From NCBI GenBank assembly GCA_031181325.1, contig JAPSKX010000014.1, positions 1 to 49,880 on the forward strand: DNA of 49,880 nucleotides, written 5' to 3'. Source of the DNA: Paenibacillus sp. Its GTDB lineage: Bacteria > Bacillota > Bacilli > Paenibacillales > YIM-B00363. A model generated the notes under the pieces. The model was not told the origin of the DNA, searched no databases, and saw only the letters and a program-made list of their open reading frames with translations. The position numbers and the translations under genes were made by a program. This document shows positions 25,449 to 34,352 of the stretch, piece after piece (position 1 is the stretch's first letter; each line of letters begins with the position of its first letter).

Positions 25449-26294
25449 CTACAGTATCCGCTCGCCGAGCAACGACGCGACGAGCTCGACGGCGACCTTC
25501 GCCGTCTTGTTCCGATGGTCCAGCGTCGGATTCACCTCGACGACGTCCGCGCTGACGACGCAGCCCGCCTCCAGCAGCAGCTCCATCGCGAGATGCCCCT
25601 CCCGATACGTCATGCCGCCGATGACCGGGGTGCCGACGCCCGGCGCTTCCTCCGGATCGAGCCCGTCCACGTCGAGGCTGAGATGTACGCCGTCGGTCCC
25701 GTCCGCGGCGATCCGAATCGCCTCCTCCATGACGCGGGTCATGCCGAGACGGTCGATGTCGTGCATTGAAAATACCTTGATCCCGAGCTCCCGGATCAGC
25801 TCCCGCTCGCCCGGATCGATCGACGTGAGCCGCGGATGACCGCGCCCGAGGGCGATCGCGAGCGACATGCCGTGAATGTTGCCGGAGGGCGACGTCCCCG
25901 CGCAATTCAGATCCGCGTGCGCGTCGAACCAGATGACGCCGAGACGGCGCTTATGCTGCATCACGCCGGCGATCGTGCCGAACGCGAGGCTGTGGTCGCC
26001 GCCGATGACGAGCGGGAACCTCCCTCGCCCGACGGCGGCGGCGACCTCCCGGTGCAGCTCGTCGCAGACGCGGCCGATCTCCTCGAGAAACTTCAGCTTC
26101 GGTCCGTATTCGCCGTACCCGTTCGGTCTGCGAACGACCAGATCGCCCTCGTCGATCACCGTAAGCCCCAGCTGCTCGAGCCGCGGCGCGAGCGAAGCGA
26201 CGCGGAGGGCGCTCGGGCCCATGTCGACGCCGCGCCGGTCCGCGCCGAGATCGATCGGCACGCCGATCAGCGAGATCGTTTTCGTCTTCTCCAT
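25449..26294 (-). CDS. rocF: Arginase
   Basis: 281-residue manganese enzyme splitting arginine to ornithine and urea. Metal motifs: IGGDHSLAFG (His101), WFDAHADLN (124-128 DAHAD), and LSLDVDGLDPEEAPG. Length is normal for RocF. The start is unusual: the true ATG at 26294 lies in the second copy of a 17-bp tandem repeat, while the strong ribosome site (AAGAGGAAGG) is spaced eight bases from an out-of-frame ATG in the first copy. A weaker GGAG sits eleven bases before the real ATG. Last gene of rocD-rocA-putB-rocF. Confidence 0.96.
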   Translation of the reverse strand: MEKTKTISLIGVPIDLGADRRGVDMGPSALRVASLAPRLEQLGLTVIDEGDLVVRRPNGYGEYGPKLKFLEEIGRVCDELHREVAAAVGRGRFPLVIGGDHSLAFGTIAGVMQHKRRLGVIWFDAHADLNCAGTSPSGNIHGMSLAIALGRGHPRLTSIDPGERELIRELGIKVFSMHDIDRLGMTRVMEEAIRIAADGTDGVHLSLDVDGLDPEEAPGVGTPVIGGMTYREGHLAMELLLEAGCVVSADVVEVNPTLDHRNKTAKVAVELVASLLGERIL

Positions 26295-26311
26295 GTTTTC
26301 GTCTTCTCCAT
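26267..26311 (-). CDS. Possible 14-codon arginine-rich leader frame overlapping rocF
   Basis: ATG at 26311 is eight bases after AAGAGGAAGG, the best ribosome site here. The frame reads MEKTKTWRRRKRSR then TGA, five arginines in fourteen codons including AGA AGA CGA in a row. It overlaps the first 28 bases of rocF in another frame. It may be a translated decoy created by the tandem duplication, or an arginine-sensing leader. There is no direct evidence of translation. Confidence 0.4.
   Translation of the reverse strand: MEKTKTWRRRKRSR
26278..26311 (-). repeat. 17-bp tandem duplication at the rocF start
   Basis: Two perfect head-to-tail copies (26278-26294 and 26295-26311) of ATGGAGAAGACGAAAAC on the minus strand. 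Both begin with the start codon sequence. Since 17 is not a multiple of three, the first ATG is out of frame with arginase. With one copy removed, the ribosome site would stand eight bases before the arginase ATG and the same protein would be made. Confidence 0.95.
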
Positions 26312-26338
26312 ATAGAAGTCCTTCCTCTTGGAAATGAT

Positions 26339-27268
26339 TTACGAACGAAACAACCCCTTCGCCACGAACCAGACGTTCGCCGGCCGCTCCGCGATTCGCC
26401 GCGCGAAATACGGGTACCACGCTTCGCCGAACGGCGTGTAGACGCGAACGCGATACCCCTCCTGCGCGAGGCGCAGCTGCAGCGATGTCGCGATACCGTA
26501 TAACATCTGGAACTCGAACCGATCCCTCGCGATGCCTTGATCTTTCGCGAACGCGACGACCTTCTCGATGATCCGTTCGTCGTGCGTGGCGACGGCCGTA
26601 TAACAGCCTTGCGACAGATGCGATTCGACGAGTCGGACGTAGCTGTCGTCGACGTCCTTCTTGTTCGGAAACGCGACTTTTTTCGGTTCCTTATAAGCGC
26701 CCTTCACGATGCGCAGATTGGCGCCGAGGGCGCCTAATAGCTTCCGATCCGCTTCCGTGCGGTATAAGTACGATTGCAGCACGAGGCCCACCCGCTTGCG
26801 GCCGTATCTGGCGAGCAGCTTCCGAAACAGGTCGATCGTCGCCTGCGTCACCGAGGAATCCTCCATGTCGATTCGCACGAAGTTGCCGGTGCGCTGCGCT
26901 TCCGTCAGAATGCGAGTCATGAGCGCCTCGCACAGCTTCGAATCGATGCCGAGCCCTAGCTGCGTCAGCTTCACCGACACGTTCGCGTTCAGCTTGCTTT
27001 CCTCGATTCTACGCAGCACGCGAACGGCCTGCTCGGCCGCTTCTTCCGCAAGCTTCGGCTCCGCGACGCTCTCCCCCAAATAATCGAGCGTAACGAGCAG
27101 CCCTTGTTCGTTCAGCCGCCGCACCGCTTCCAACGTTCCTTCCAGCTCCTCCGCCGCGACGAAGCGCGCGACGCCGAGCCGCATGCCGTACTTTCGGAAG
27201 AACGCCCGGACCGCCCCGTTGCCCGCGACCGACAGTACGGCGCCGCGCATCATCGAATCCCATGACAT
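26339..27268 (-). CDS. putB: Proline dehydrogenase
   Basis: 309-residue FAD-dependent monofunctional enzyme oxidising proline to pyrroline-5-carboxylate. TIM-barrel motifs: VTLDYLGESV near 59-68, VSVKLTQLGLG, VRIDMEDSS, GLVLQSYLYRTEAD, RIVKGAYKEP, and FEFQMLYGI followed by RVYTPFGEAWYPYFARR. Length fits the PutB/FadM type of Gram-positives. ATG at 27268 with GGGGAGAGG upstream, 19 bp after rocA. Its product is the substrate of RocA next door. Confidence 0.94.
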   Translation of the reverse strand: MSWDSMMRGAVLSVAGNGAVRAFFRKYGMRLGVARFVAAEELEGTLEAVRRLNEQGLLVTLDYLGESVAEPKLAEEAAEQAVRVLRRIEESKLNANVSVKLTQLGLGIDSKLCEALMTRILTEAQRTGNFVRIDMEDSSVTQATIDLFRKLLARYGRKRVGLVLQSYLYRTEADRKLLGALGANLRIVKGAYKEPKKVAFPNKKDVDDSYVRLVESHLSQGCYTAVATHDERIIEKVVAFAKDQGIARDRFEFQMLYGIATSLQLRLAQEGYRVRVYTPFGEAWYPYFARRIAERPANVWFVAKGLFRS

Positions 27269-27287
27269 CCGCCTCTCCCCGCTTTCG

Positions 27288-28847
27288 TCACAGTTTCTCC
27301 GAGCTCAGCTTCGGCTGCGTGAATTGCAGCAAGTAATCCGGTCCCCCCGCCTTCGAATCGGTGCCCGACAGGTGAAAGCCGCCGAACGGATGCACGCCGA
27401 CGATCGCGCCGGTGCACTTGCGATTGAAATACAAATTGCCGACGTGATACGCCGCCCGCGCCCGTTCGATCTGCGCGCGGTCTCGCGTAAAGACGGAGCC
27501 CGTCAATCCGTATTCCGTGTTATTCGCGATGTCGAGCGCATGGTCGAAGTCGGTCGCCTTCGCGAACGCCAGCACCGGACCGAAAATTTCCTCTTGCATG
27601 ATCCGCGCGTCCGGCGCGACATCGGCGAAAATCGTCGGTTCGATGTAGAACCCTCGGTCGGCGTCGGGCATCCCGCCGCCGGTCAACAGTCGCCCTTCGC
27701 TTTTCCCGACTTCGACGTATCCTTTGATTTTCTCGTACGCGGCACGATCGACGACCGGTCCGGTGTCGCTTGCGGCGTCCGCGGCGTCCCCGACCTTCAG
27801 CGCCCGCGTCCGCTCGACGCATCGATCCAGCACCTCGTCATATACGTCTTGGTGGACGATCGCTCGCGAGCAAGCGGAGCACTTCTGCCCGGAGAAACCG
27901 AACGCCGAAGCGACGATCGCTTGCGCGGCCGCCTCGAGATCGGCGTCACGGTCAATGACGATAGAATCCTTGCCGCCCAGCTCGGCGATGTACCGCTTGA
28001 GCCAGTTTTGACCGGGAACGAGCTTCGCGGACAGCTCGTGGATGCGCAGGCCGACGTCCCGCGAGCCTGTGAAGGCGATGAAGCGCGTCAGCCGGTGCGC
28101 GACGAGGAAGTCGCCGATGTCCGCGCCGCTGCCGGGCACGAAGTTGACGACGCCCGGCGGCAAGCCGGCCTCTTCGAGCAGCTCGTAAAACTTGTACGCA
28201 ATGACCGGCGTCGCGCTCGCCGGCTTTAAGACGACCGTATTGCCCGCGACGACCGAAGCGACCGTCATGCCGGCCATGATCGCCAGCGGGAAGTTCCACG
28301 GCGGGATGACGACCCCGACGCCGAGCGGGATATAGTCGAGCCGATTCATCTCCCCGGGCAACGGTACGAGCGTCTCGTCGGACCGCCTCGCGAGGGCGAT
28401 CATCTGACGTCCGTAATATTCCAGGAAGTCGATCGCCTCGGCCGTATCCGCATCCGCTTCGGCGCGCACCTTGCCGGCTTCGATCGTCAGCCATGCGCTG
28501 AATTCGTGTTTGCGCCTTCGGAGCAGCGCCGCCGTCTTGAACAGCACCGCCGCGCGCGCCTCCGGGCCGACCCGCGACCAGGACCGGAACGTCTCGTGCG
28601 CCTCCTCCATCGCTTGGTCTGCATGGGAGCGATCCGCCTTCGCGACGATACCTACCGTCTCCGACGAACGCGACGGATTGATCGACGCCGTCGTCCGCGG
28701 CGTCGCGATGCGCCGGCCCCCGACGACGAGCGGCACGTCAAGGCCGAGCTCGCCTTGCGCCTTCGCGAGCGCAGCCTCGTACGCCTGCGCTTCCTTCGCA
28801 TTCGAGAAATCCGTGAACGGCTCCGGCGAATATGGAATCATGGTCAT
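27288..28847 (-). CDS. rocA: 1-pyrroline-5-carboxylate (glutamate semialdehyde) dehydrogenase
   Basis: 519-residue NAD-dependent aldehyde dehydrogenase, close to the 515 of Bacillus RocA. N-terminal [10 protein letters not shown], cofactor region [32 protein letters not shown] with the general-base Glu, and catalytic Cys in [12 protein letters not shown]. It collects pyrroline-5-carboxylate from both the proline and ornithine branches and makes glutamate. Nineteen bp separate it from rocD and from putB. Confidence 0.96.
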   Translation of the reverse strand: MTMIPYSPEPFTDFSNAKEAQAYEAALAKAQGELGLDVPLVVGGRRIATPRTTASINPSRSSETVGIVAKADRSHADQAMEEAHETFRSWSRVGPEARAAVLFKTAALLRRRKHEFSAWLTIEAGKVRAEADADTAEAIDFLEYYGRQMIALARRSDETLVPLPGEMNRLDYIPLGVGVVIPPWNFPLAIMAGMTVASVVAGNTVVLKPASATPVIAYKFYELLEEAGLPPGVVNFVPGSGADIGDFLVAHRLTRFIAFTGSRDVGLRIHELSAKLVPGQNWLKRYIAELGGKDSIVIDRDADLEAAAQAIVASAFGFSGQKCSACSRAIVHQDVYDEVLDRCVERTRALKVGDAADAASDTGPVVDRAAYEKIKGYVEVGKSEGRLLTGGGMPDADRGFYIEPTIFADVAPDARIMQEEIFGPVLAFAKATDFDHALDIANNTEYGLTGSVFTRDRAQIERARAAYHVGNLYFNRKCTGAIVGVHPFGGFHLSGTDSKAGGPDYLLQFTQPKLSSEKL

Positions 28848-28866
28848 AGACGATCCTCTCCTCCCC

Positions 28867-30063
28867 TTAATCGGAACGCAGCGCCTCCTCGATCCGTTCG
28901 AACGCCCAGTCCAGCTCCTCCGCCTCGACGACGAGCGGCGGCGCGAAGCGGATGACGTTCTCGTGCGTCTCCTTGCATAAGAGCCCTGCCTCCATCAACG
29001 CCTCGCAATACGGCCGCGCGCTCCGGTCCAGCTCCAGCCCGATCAAGAGCCCTCGTCCGCGTACTTCGCGGATCGCGGGATGACGCAGCGTCCGAAGGCG
29101 CCGCAAGAACGCTTCGCCGAGCGAAGCCGACCGCTCCGCGAGGCGTTCTTCCTCGATCACGTCGAGCGCCGCGACGGCGACCGCGCTGGCGAGCGGATTG
29201 CCGCCGAACGTCGAACCGTGCGAGCCCGGCTCGAACACGCCGAGCACGTCTTCGTCCGCCGCGACCGCCGATACGGGCAGGACGCCTGCGCCGAGCGCCT
29301 TGCCCATAATGTAAAGATCCGGCGTAACGCCCTCCCAATCGCAGGCGAACCTGCGGCCGGTGCGGCCGAAGCCGGTTTGAATTTCGTCCGCGAGCAGCAA
29401 GACGCCCCGCTCCTTGCAGAGACGCGCCGCCTCGCGGAGATAGCCGTCGGGCGGGATGACGATGCCGGCCTCGCCTTGAATCGGCTCGACGAGGAACGCC
29501 GCCGTATTCGGACCGATGGCCTCGCGCAGCGCCTCCAGATCGCCGTAGGGCACGATGCGAAAGCCCGGCGTGAACGGGCCGAAGCCGCGGCGATACGCCG
29601 GATCGGAGGAGAACGACGTCACCGCGATCGTCCGGCCGTGGAAGTTGCCGCTTGCGACGACGATCTCCGCCGCGTCGTTCGCGACATACTTGACCTCGTA
29701 CGCCCACCGCCGGGCCGCCTTGAGCGCCGTCTCCACCGCTTCCGTCCCTGTGTTCATCGGCAGGATCGTCGACTTGCCCGTATACGCCGACAACCGTTCG
29801 TACAACCGCGCCAGCGGCTCGTTATAGAACGCGCGCGACGTCAGCGTCACCTTGTCGGCTTGATCCTTCAACGCCTGGATTATTTTCGGATGGCGATGCC
29901 CTGCGTTGAGCGCGGAATAGCCGCTCAGCATATCCATGTACCGCTTCCCCTCGGGGTCGTAAACCCACACGCCCTCCGCCCGCTCGACGACGACCGGGAT
30001 CGGCCGATAGTTGCGCGCCCCGAGCCGTTCGGTCGTCTCGATAATCGCTTGCGACGACTTCAT
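28867..30063 (-). CDS. rocD: Ornithine aminotransferase
   Basis: 398-residue class III PLP enzyme converting ornithine to glutamate semialdehyde. [17 protein letters not shown] near 49-65, [45 protein letters not shown], and the Schiff-base lysine in [16 protein letters not shown] are RocD hallmarks. ATG at 30063 with AAAGGAGGGGG upstream. A longer frame has no ribosome site and is rejected. First gene of the roc operon; no RocR regulator or arginine permease is in the window. Confidence 0.95.
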   Translation of the reverse strand: MKSSQAIIETTERLGARNYRPIPVVVERAEGVWVYDPEGKRYMDMLSGYSALNAGHRHPKIIQALKDQADKVTLTSRAFYNEPLARLYERLSAYTGKSTILPMNTGTEAVETALKAARRWAYEVKYVANDAAEIVVASGNFHGRTIAVTSFSSDPAYRRGFGPFTPGFRIVPYGDLEALREAIGPNTAAFLVEPIQGEAGIVIPPDGYLREAARLCKERGVLLLADEIQTGFGRTGRRFACDWEGVTPDLYIMGKALGAGVLPVSAVAADEDVLGVFEPGSHGSTFGGNPLASAVAVAALDVIEEERLAERSASLGEAFLRRLRTLRHPAIREVRGRGLLIGLELDRSARPYCEALMEAGLLCKETHENVIRFAPPLVVEAEELDWAFERIEEALRSD

Positions 30064-30098
30064 GTGCGCCCCCTCCTTTGCCATTGGTGCGTATATGC

Positions 30099-30114
30099 TG
30101 CGATCGCTAAGCCA
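30099..30114 (-). promoter_or_regulatory. Weak sigma-54-like -24/-12 element upstream of rocD
   Basis: The minus strand reads TGGCTTAGCGATCGCA, preserving the GG-N10-GC spacing of SigL promoters, which drive roc genes in Bacillus subtilis. The match to TGGCAC-N5-TTGCA is partial. Spacing to the ribosome site is suitable. Confidence 0.25.
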
Positions 30115-30123
30115 TATATTCCT

Positions 30124-30151
30124 ATCATACGTCGCGAAGGGCGGATCAAAA
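30124..30151 (-). promoter_or_regulatory. Candidate sigma-A promoter of the roc operon
   Basis: Minus strand TTTTGA (30146-30151), 16 bases, TATGAT (30124-30129). A fair but imperfect match. It would give a leader of about 55 bases. Confidence 0.4.
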
Positions 30152-30208
30152 CCTGCGGAGGCGAAGTCATTTTCGAATCGGAGGATACGCTCCATCGCCG
30201 TCGCAACG

Positions 30209-30250
30209 AAAAAAGCCGTATGTACGGCGGTTTCCCCTGCCGTACATACG
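30209..30250 (-). terminator. Terminator of purT
   Basis: CGTATGTACGGC (30217-30228) pairs perfectly with GCCGTACATACG (30239-30250) around a 10-base loop. On the minus strand it is followed by GC and six T residues, a strong intrinsic terminator 18 bp after the purT stop. Confidence 0.9.
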
Positions 30251-30267
30251 ACCTTCGTCGCGCCTCT

Positions 30268-31467
30268 CTATTCGATTCGCAGCAGCCCCGCCGCGTCGCC
30301 TGCTATCGCCCGGGCGTCTTCGACCGTGTCGGCGGTCGAGATCGCGACCGCCATGCGCCGCCCCGGCAGCGTCGTCGGCTTGCCGAAGACGCGCACCTGC
30401 GTATGCGGCAGCGCGAGCGCCGCGTCGACGCCGGCGACGACGAATGCGTCGCGTTCGTCAACCGCCTTCAGCGTCCGCGACGCGCCGGGCGTCAGCAGCC
30501 GGATCGTCGGCACCGGCAGCCCCAGTATCGCCCGCACGTGCAGGGCGAATTCGGATAAGTCCTGCGTGCCGAGCGTGACCAGACCCGTGTCGTGCGGGCG
30601 CGGCGATACTTCGCTGAAATACACCTTGTCCGGCGCGAGGAACAGCTCGACGCCATATAAGCCATATCCGCCGAGCGCATCCGTAACCGCCTTCGCGATG
30701 CGCTGCGACTCGAGCCGTTGGGCCTCCGTCATCGCATGAGGCTGCCAGGATTCGATGTAGTCGCCGTCCTTCTGCACGTGGCCGATCGGCGCGCAGTACG
30801 CCGTGCCGGACACGGAGCGAACCGTCAGCAGCGTAATCTCGGAGTCGAACGCAATGAACTCCTCCACGATGACGCGCGCCCGCTTCGCCCGGCCGCCTTC
30901 CATTGCGTAATTCCAACACGCCTCCGCGTCTCCCGGCGTCTTGCAGACGGACTGCCCCTTGCCGGAGGAGCTCATGATCGGCTTAATGACGCACGGCGTG
31001 CCGATGTCCGCGACGGCGGCGCGCAGCTCCTCGAGCGAATCGGCGAACGCGTATCTTGCCGTCGGGAGACCGAGCGTCTCCGCGGCGAGCCGGCGAATGC
31101 CTTCCCGGTCCATCGTAAGCCGCGCGGCGTTCGCCGTCGGCACGACGACGAACCCTTCTCGTTCCAGCTCGACGAGCGTCGGCGTCGCGATCGCTTCGAT
31201 CTCCGGCACGATCAGGTCCGGCTTCTCCCGCTCGATCAGCTCGCGCAGCGCTGTGCCGTCCAGCATGTTAATGACGTAGGAACGATGCGCGACGGCGAAC
31301 GCCGGCGCTCCCTCGTACCGATCGACCGCGATCGTCTCGACCCCGAGCCGCTGCGCCTCGACCGCGACCTCCTTGCCGAGCTCACCCGACCCCAGCAGCA
31401 TCAACTTGCGCGCGCCGCCCGACAGCGGCGAGCCGTAAGGCTTGTACCTCGGCTTCTCCATCGACAT
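30268..31467 (-). CDS. purT: Formate-dependent phosphoribosylglycinamide formyltransferase
   Basis: 399-residue ATP-grasp enzyme formylating GAR with formate in purine synthesis. [20 protein letters not shown] near 23-42, the ATP-grasp lid and binding segment [38 protein letters not shown], and [21 protein letters not shown] are diagnostic for PurT over PurK. Start ATG at 31467 follows AGAGGGGG by eight bases; an ATG ten codons earlier is possible but lacks such a site. Monocistronic. Confidence 0.95.
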   Translation of the reverse strand: MSMEKPRYKPYGSPLSGGARKLMLLGSGELGKEVAVEAQRLGVETIAVDRYEGAPAFAVAHRSYVINMLDGTALRELIEREKPDLIVPEIEAIATPTLVELEREGFVVVPTANAARLTMDREGIRRLAAETLGLPTARYAFADSLEELRAAVADIGTPCVIKPIMSSSGKGQSVCKTPGDAEACWNYAMEGGRAKRARVIVEEFIAFDSEITLLTVRSVSGTAYCAPIGHVQKDGDYIESWQPHAMTEAQRLESQRIAKAVTDALGGYGLYGVELFLAPDKVYFSEVSPRPHDTGLVTLGTQDLSEFALHVRAILGLPVPTIRLLTPGASRTLKAVDERDAFVVAGVDAALALPHTQVRVFGKPTTLPGRRMAVAISTADTVEDARAIAGDAAGLLRIE

Positions 31468-31527
31468 ATCGTCGTCCCCCTCTTCGATCCCGCTCATCGA
31501 TATCGCTGATTGCTTACCATTCGTCGG

Positions 31528-32604
31528 CTACTCGTTCCTAAGTATCGTCTCGACCGTCGATCGATCGCACGACGTCACGAGCTTCACGAGCAATTCCTTC
31601 GCCGCCGCGTAATCGTCCACATGGACGATCGCCGCCGCCGTATGGATATACCGCGCCGGAATGCCGACGACCGCCGTCGGCACGCCGGTTCCGGACAAGT
31701 GCACGCGTCCCGCGTCCGTCCCGCCGCCCGGCGAGATGAAATATTGATACGGGATCCGATGCGTCTCCGCCGTATCGCGCACGTACTCGACCATGAGCCG
31801 GTGCGTAATCATCGTGCGGTCCATCACCCGCAGCAGCGCGCCCTTGCCGAGCTGGCCGAACGCCGACTTGTCGCCGGACGCGTCGTTCGCCGGGCTCGCG
31901 TCGAGCACGAACGCGATGTCGGGGTCGATGAGGCGCGACGCCGTCTCCGCGCCGCGCAGCCCCATCTCCTCCTGCACCGTCGCGCCGGCATACACGACGT
32001 TCGGATGCGAAGCGCCCTGCAGCGCCTCCATCAGCTCGATCGCAAGGCCGACGCCGTATCGATTGTCCCACGCCTTCGCCAGGATCTTCTTCGCATTGGC
32101 CAGCGGCGTGAACGGACAGATCGGCACGATCGGCTGGCCGACGACGACGCCGAGCGCCTCCGCGTCCGCGCGGTCGTCCGCGCCGATATCGAGGAACATC
32201 TGCCCGATATCGACGGGCTTGTTCCGCGTCGCCTCGTCCAGCAGATGCGGCGGCGTCGACCCGACGACGCCGACGATCGGCCCGCGCTTCGTCTGAATCT
32301 GCATGCGCTGCGCGAGCAGCACCTGGCTCCACCAACCGCCCAGCGGCGCGAACTTCACCATGCCCTTCTCCGTTACGCCCGTCACCATGAAGCCGACCTC
32401 GTCCATATGGCCGGCGACCATGACGACCGGCCCGTCCGCTCGTCCCGTCTTCTTGCCGAACAAGCTGCCGATCCGATCCGTCACGATCTCTTCGGACAAC
32501 GGCTCCAGCCGCCCTCGCAGAAACTTGCGAACGTCCTGCTCGAAGCCCGGCGCGCCCGCCATCTCGGTCAAGCTCTTGAATAACGCCAACGTCTGTTCGT
32601 TCAC
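31528..32604 (-). CDS. M42-family metallopeptidase (glutamyl aminopeptidase-like), first of two
   Basis: 358-residue cobalt/zinc aminopeptidase of the tetrahedral type, formerly annotated as endoglucanase M. Metal ligands and base: GHMDEVGF (His66, Asp68), DNRYGVG (bridging Asp), QEEMGLRGA (Glu pair), FVLDAS, and IHTAA near the C-terminus. Cytosolic, forms large oligomers in characterised relatives. ATG at 32604 with AAGGAGCGAGG-like upstream sequence, 12 bp after the unknown gene. Confidence 0.92.
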   Translation of the reverse strand: MNEQTLALFKSLTEMAGAPGFEQDVRKFLRGRLEPLSEEIVTDRIGSLFGKKTGRADGPVVMVAGHMDEVGFMVTGVTEKGMVKFAPLGGWWSQVLLAQRMQIQTKRGPIVGVVGSTPPHLLDEATRNKPVDIGQMFLDIGADDRADAEALGVVVGQPIVPICPFTPLANAKKILAKAWDNRYGVGLAIELMEALQGASHPNVVYAGATVQEEMGLRGAETASRLIDPDIAFVLDASPANDASGDKSAFGQLGKGALLRVMDRTMITHRLMVEYVRDTAETHRIPYQYFISPGGGTDAGRVHLSGTGVPTAVVGIPARYIHTAAAIVHVDDYAAAKELLVKLVTSCDRSTVETILRNE

Positions 32605-32616
32605 GATCCTCGCTCC

Positions 32617-33090
32617 TTACGACTCTTTATCTTGCTCGGCGTCCAATTCCCGGAACAAGCGCGCCACGTCGGCGGCGGCGAAATCGCCTTTGCGCTTGAA
32701 GGCGAGCAGCGTCTGCCGAATGCGTTCCGCTTCCCGTTCGGCCTCCTCCGCTTCGTGCGCCGGAGAAGGGTCGAACCACACGTACTGCTCGTTCGGCCCG
32801 TTGCGCAAATACGGCTTGCGCCACGCGTCCGGGTACCGGTACGCGCCGCCGGCAAACAGCAGATCGAGCACTTCGTCCGTCTCGAGCGGCAGCAGCTGGT
32901 GGTATGCCAATTCGGCGCCTCCGGCCGCGACGTCCCGATGAATGTATCGATAATGCAAATAATGCTCTCCGGTTTCCCGGTCCTTCACGATGCCGTACCG
33001 TTCCGTTCCGGAAGCCTCCAACTCGCGCACTTCTTCGATGCGCCCTTCGAGCGCAGCGCCCGGCACGATGCTCATCTCCCGCAAGGACAT
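32617..33090 (-). CDS. Conserved-looking protein of unknown function, 157 aa
   Basis: I do not recognise this family. ATG at 33090 with GGCGGG upstream; sixteen codons of in-frame sequence precede it without a better start. The N-terminal half is mixed beta-like (SIVPGAALEGRIEEVRELE, YGIVKDRETGEHYLHYRYIHRD). A middle segment is rich in Tyr/Pro/Trp (YRYPDAWRKPYLRNGPNEQYVWFDP). The C-terminal 50 residues are a charged helix (HEAEEAEREAERIRQTLLAF), probably a coiled coil. No signal or membrane segment. Same strand and 12 bp before the M42 gene, so they may be co-transcribed. Confidence 0.7.
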   Translation of the reverse strand: MSLREMSIVPGAALEGRIEEVRELEASGTERYGIVKDRETGEHYLHYRYIHRDVAAGGAELAYHQLLPLETDEVLDLLFAGGAYRYPDAWRKPYLRNGPNEQYVWFDPSPAHEAEEAEREAERIRQTLLAFKRKGDFAAADVARLFRELDAEQDKES

Positions 33091-33136
33091 GGAAATCCCG
33101 CCTTTCGCCCCATCGTATTCCCGAAATCCGTTCCTC

Positions 33137-33145
33137 ATTATACCA
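33137..33145 (-). promoter_or_regulatory. Extended -10 promoter before the 157-aa protein and M42 genes
   Basis: The minus strand reads TGGTATAAT, a perfect extended -10 box, about 47 bases before the ATG at 33090. No good -35 is visible. Confidence 0.5.
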
Positions 33146-33189
33146 TGCCCTTAGATCAATAGAAAAAGTTGGCGCTGCCTCGAATATAC

Positions 33190-33216
33190 AAAAAAACCGA
33201 CGGAATCCGTCGGTTT
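33190..33216 (-). terminator. Terminator of the PrsA-like gene
   Basis: AAACCGACGG (33194-33203) and CCGTCGGTTT (33207-33216) form a 10-bp stem with a 3-base loop. Seven T residues follow on the minus strand. It stands 10 bp after the stop. Confidence 0.9.
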
Positions 33217-33226
33217 CTGGGTCGGT

Positions 33227-34174
33227 TTAGGAAGCGGCTGTCTCTTCCGTCGCCAACGAATTTTCGATTTTCGCCGCGGAGCGCAGCTCTTCGACGTACG
33301 CCGACGTCCGCTCGCCGAGCTTCTGCTGGAATACCGTCTCGCGGATTTCTTCTTTCTTCTCTTCGAACGTCGCCGTCGTCGCCGCCTTCTTCTCCACCAG
33401 CTTAATGATGTGGAAGCCGTGCGTGGATTCGACGATGTCGCTTACTTCGCCGATCTCGAGGGCGAACGCCGCCTCTTCGAACGGAGCGACCATCTGTCCC
33501 TTGCCGAAGAAGCCGAGATCGCCGCCTTGCGCCGCGCTGCCCGGGTCCTTCGAATGCTCCTTGGCGAGCTCCGCGAAGTCCGCGCCGCCCTTAATTTGCG
33601 CGAGCAGTTCTTCCGCTTCTGCCTTGTTCTCGACCAAGATGTGAGACGCCTTCACCTGCTCCGGCGTTTCGTATTGCGTCTTGTTTTCGTCGTAATACGT
33701 CTGGAGCTCCTCGTCCGTCACTTGAATCTGCGGCTCGACGAGCTTCGTCAGCTGCAGCTGCGGTTTCATTTGTTTCTTCAGCTCGTCCAACGTCAAGCCC
33801 GCGCTCTCGAGCTGTTGATTGAACGTCGTATCGTCCCAAGACCGCGCCTCTTTGATTTTGTTGATTTCCGCGTCGTAGTCCGCGTCGGTGAGCGCTACGT
33901 TTTGCTTCGCGGCCTCTTTGTCGAGAAGACGCTCGAGGATCAGCTGCTCGACCGCTTGCGATCCGACTTGATCCAGCATCAGCTGGTATACTTCGTTCGC
34001 CGTAATTTTCTCGTCGTCGACCGTCGCGACGGCTTCTTCGCCGACGTTGCCCGTCGATACGTTCGGTTCGTTCGCTTGCACCGCCGCGTAAGCGCCGAAA
34101 CCGATCGCGGTCGCCGCGAACAATACCCACGGCAGTATGATTTTCCCTTTGCCCCCAGCTTGATTCTCTGACAT
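33227..34174 (-). CDS. PrsA/SurA-like peptidyl-prolyl isomerase, membrane-anchored
   Basis: 315-residue extracytoplasmic foldase. N-terminal segment with one hydrophobic helix at about 13-33, then a SurA-N-like helical domain (about 45-165), a parvulin PpiC domain at about 172-265 (VKASHILVENKAEAEELL ... DPGSAAQGGDLGFFGKGQMVAPFEEAAF ... THGFHIIKL), and a charged helical tail. Unlike Bacillus PrsA there is no lipobox cysteine, so it is either cleaved and secreted or held by an uncleaved helix. ATG at 34174 with a perfect AGGAGG. Confidence 0.92.
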   Translation of the reverse strand: MSENQAGGKGKIILPWVLFAATAIGFGAYAAVQANEPNVSTGNVGEEAVATVDDEKITANEVYQLMLDQVGSQAVEQLILERLLDKEAAKQNVALTDADYDAEINKIKEARSWDDTTFNQQLESAGLTLDELKKQMKPQLQLTKLVEPQIQVTDEELQTYYDENKTQYETPEQVKASHILVENKAEAEELLAQIKGGADFAELAKEHSKDPGSAAQGGDLGFFGKGQMVAPFEEAAFALEIGEVSDIVESTHGFHIIKLVEKKAATTATFEEKKEEIRETVFQQKLGERTSAYVEELRSAAKIENSLATEETAAS

Positions 34175-34290
34175 CGTTCATCCTCCTATTGTTCATTCCC
34201 ATCCATCATCGTGCCACATTCGGGAACGTTTGTCCAATCTTGTCTCCCCCGCGAACGAGCCCGCGGACATCGGAATCGCGCCTCGCGTTA

Positions 34291-34299
34291 TGCTATAAT
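34291..34299 (+). promoter_or_regulatory. Extended -10 promoter of the M20 gene
   Basis: TGCTATAAT on the plus strand, a perfect extended -10, about 54 bases before the start at 34353. No clear -35. Confidence 0.5.
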
Positions 34300-34352
34300 T
34301 CCATACATAACGCTTCCAGATTCAGACTCGCACCACGAAAGGAATGTTGCGC

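Noticed and set aside
26278..26311. CRISPR-like or minisatellite array
   Set aside because: Only two copies with no spacer; it is a simple tandem duplication.
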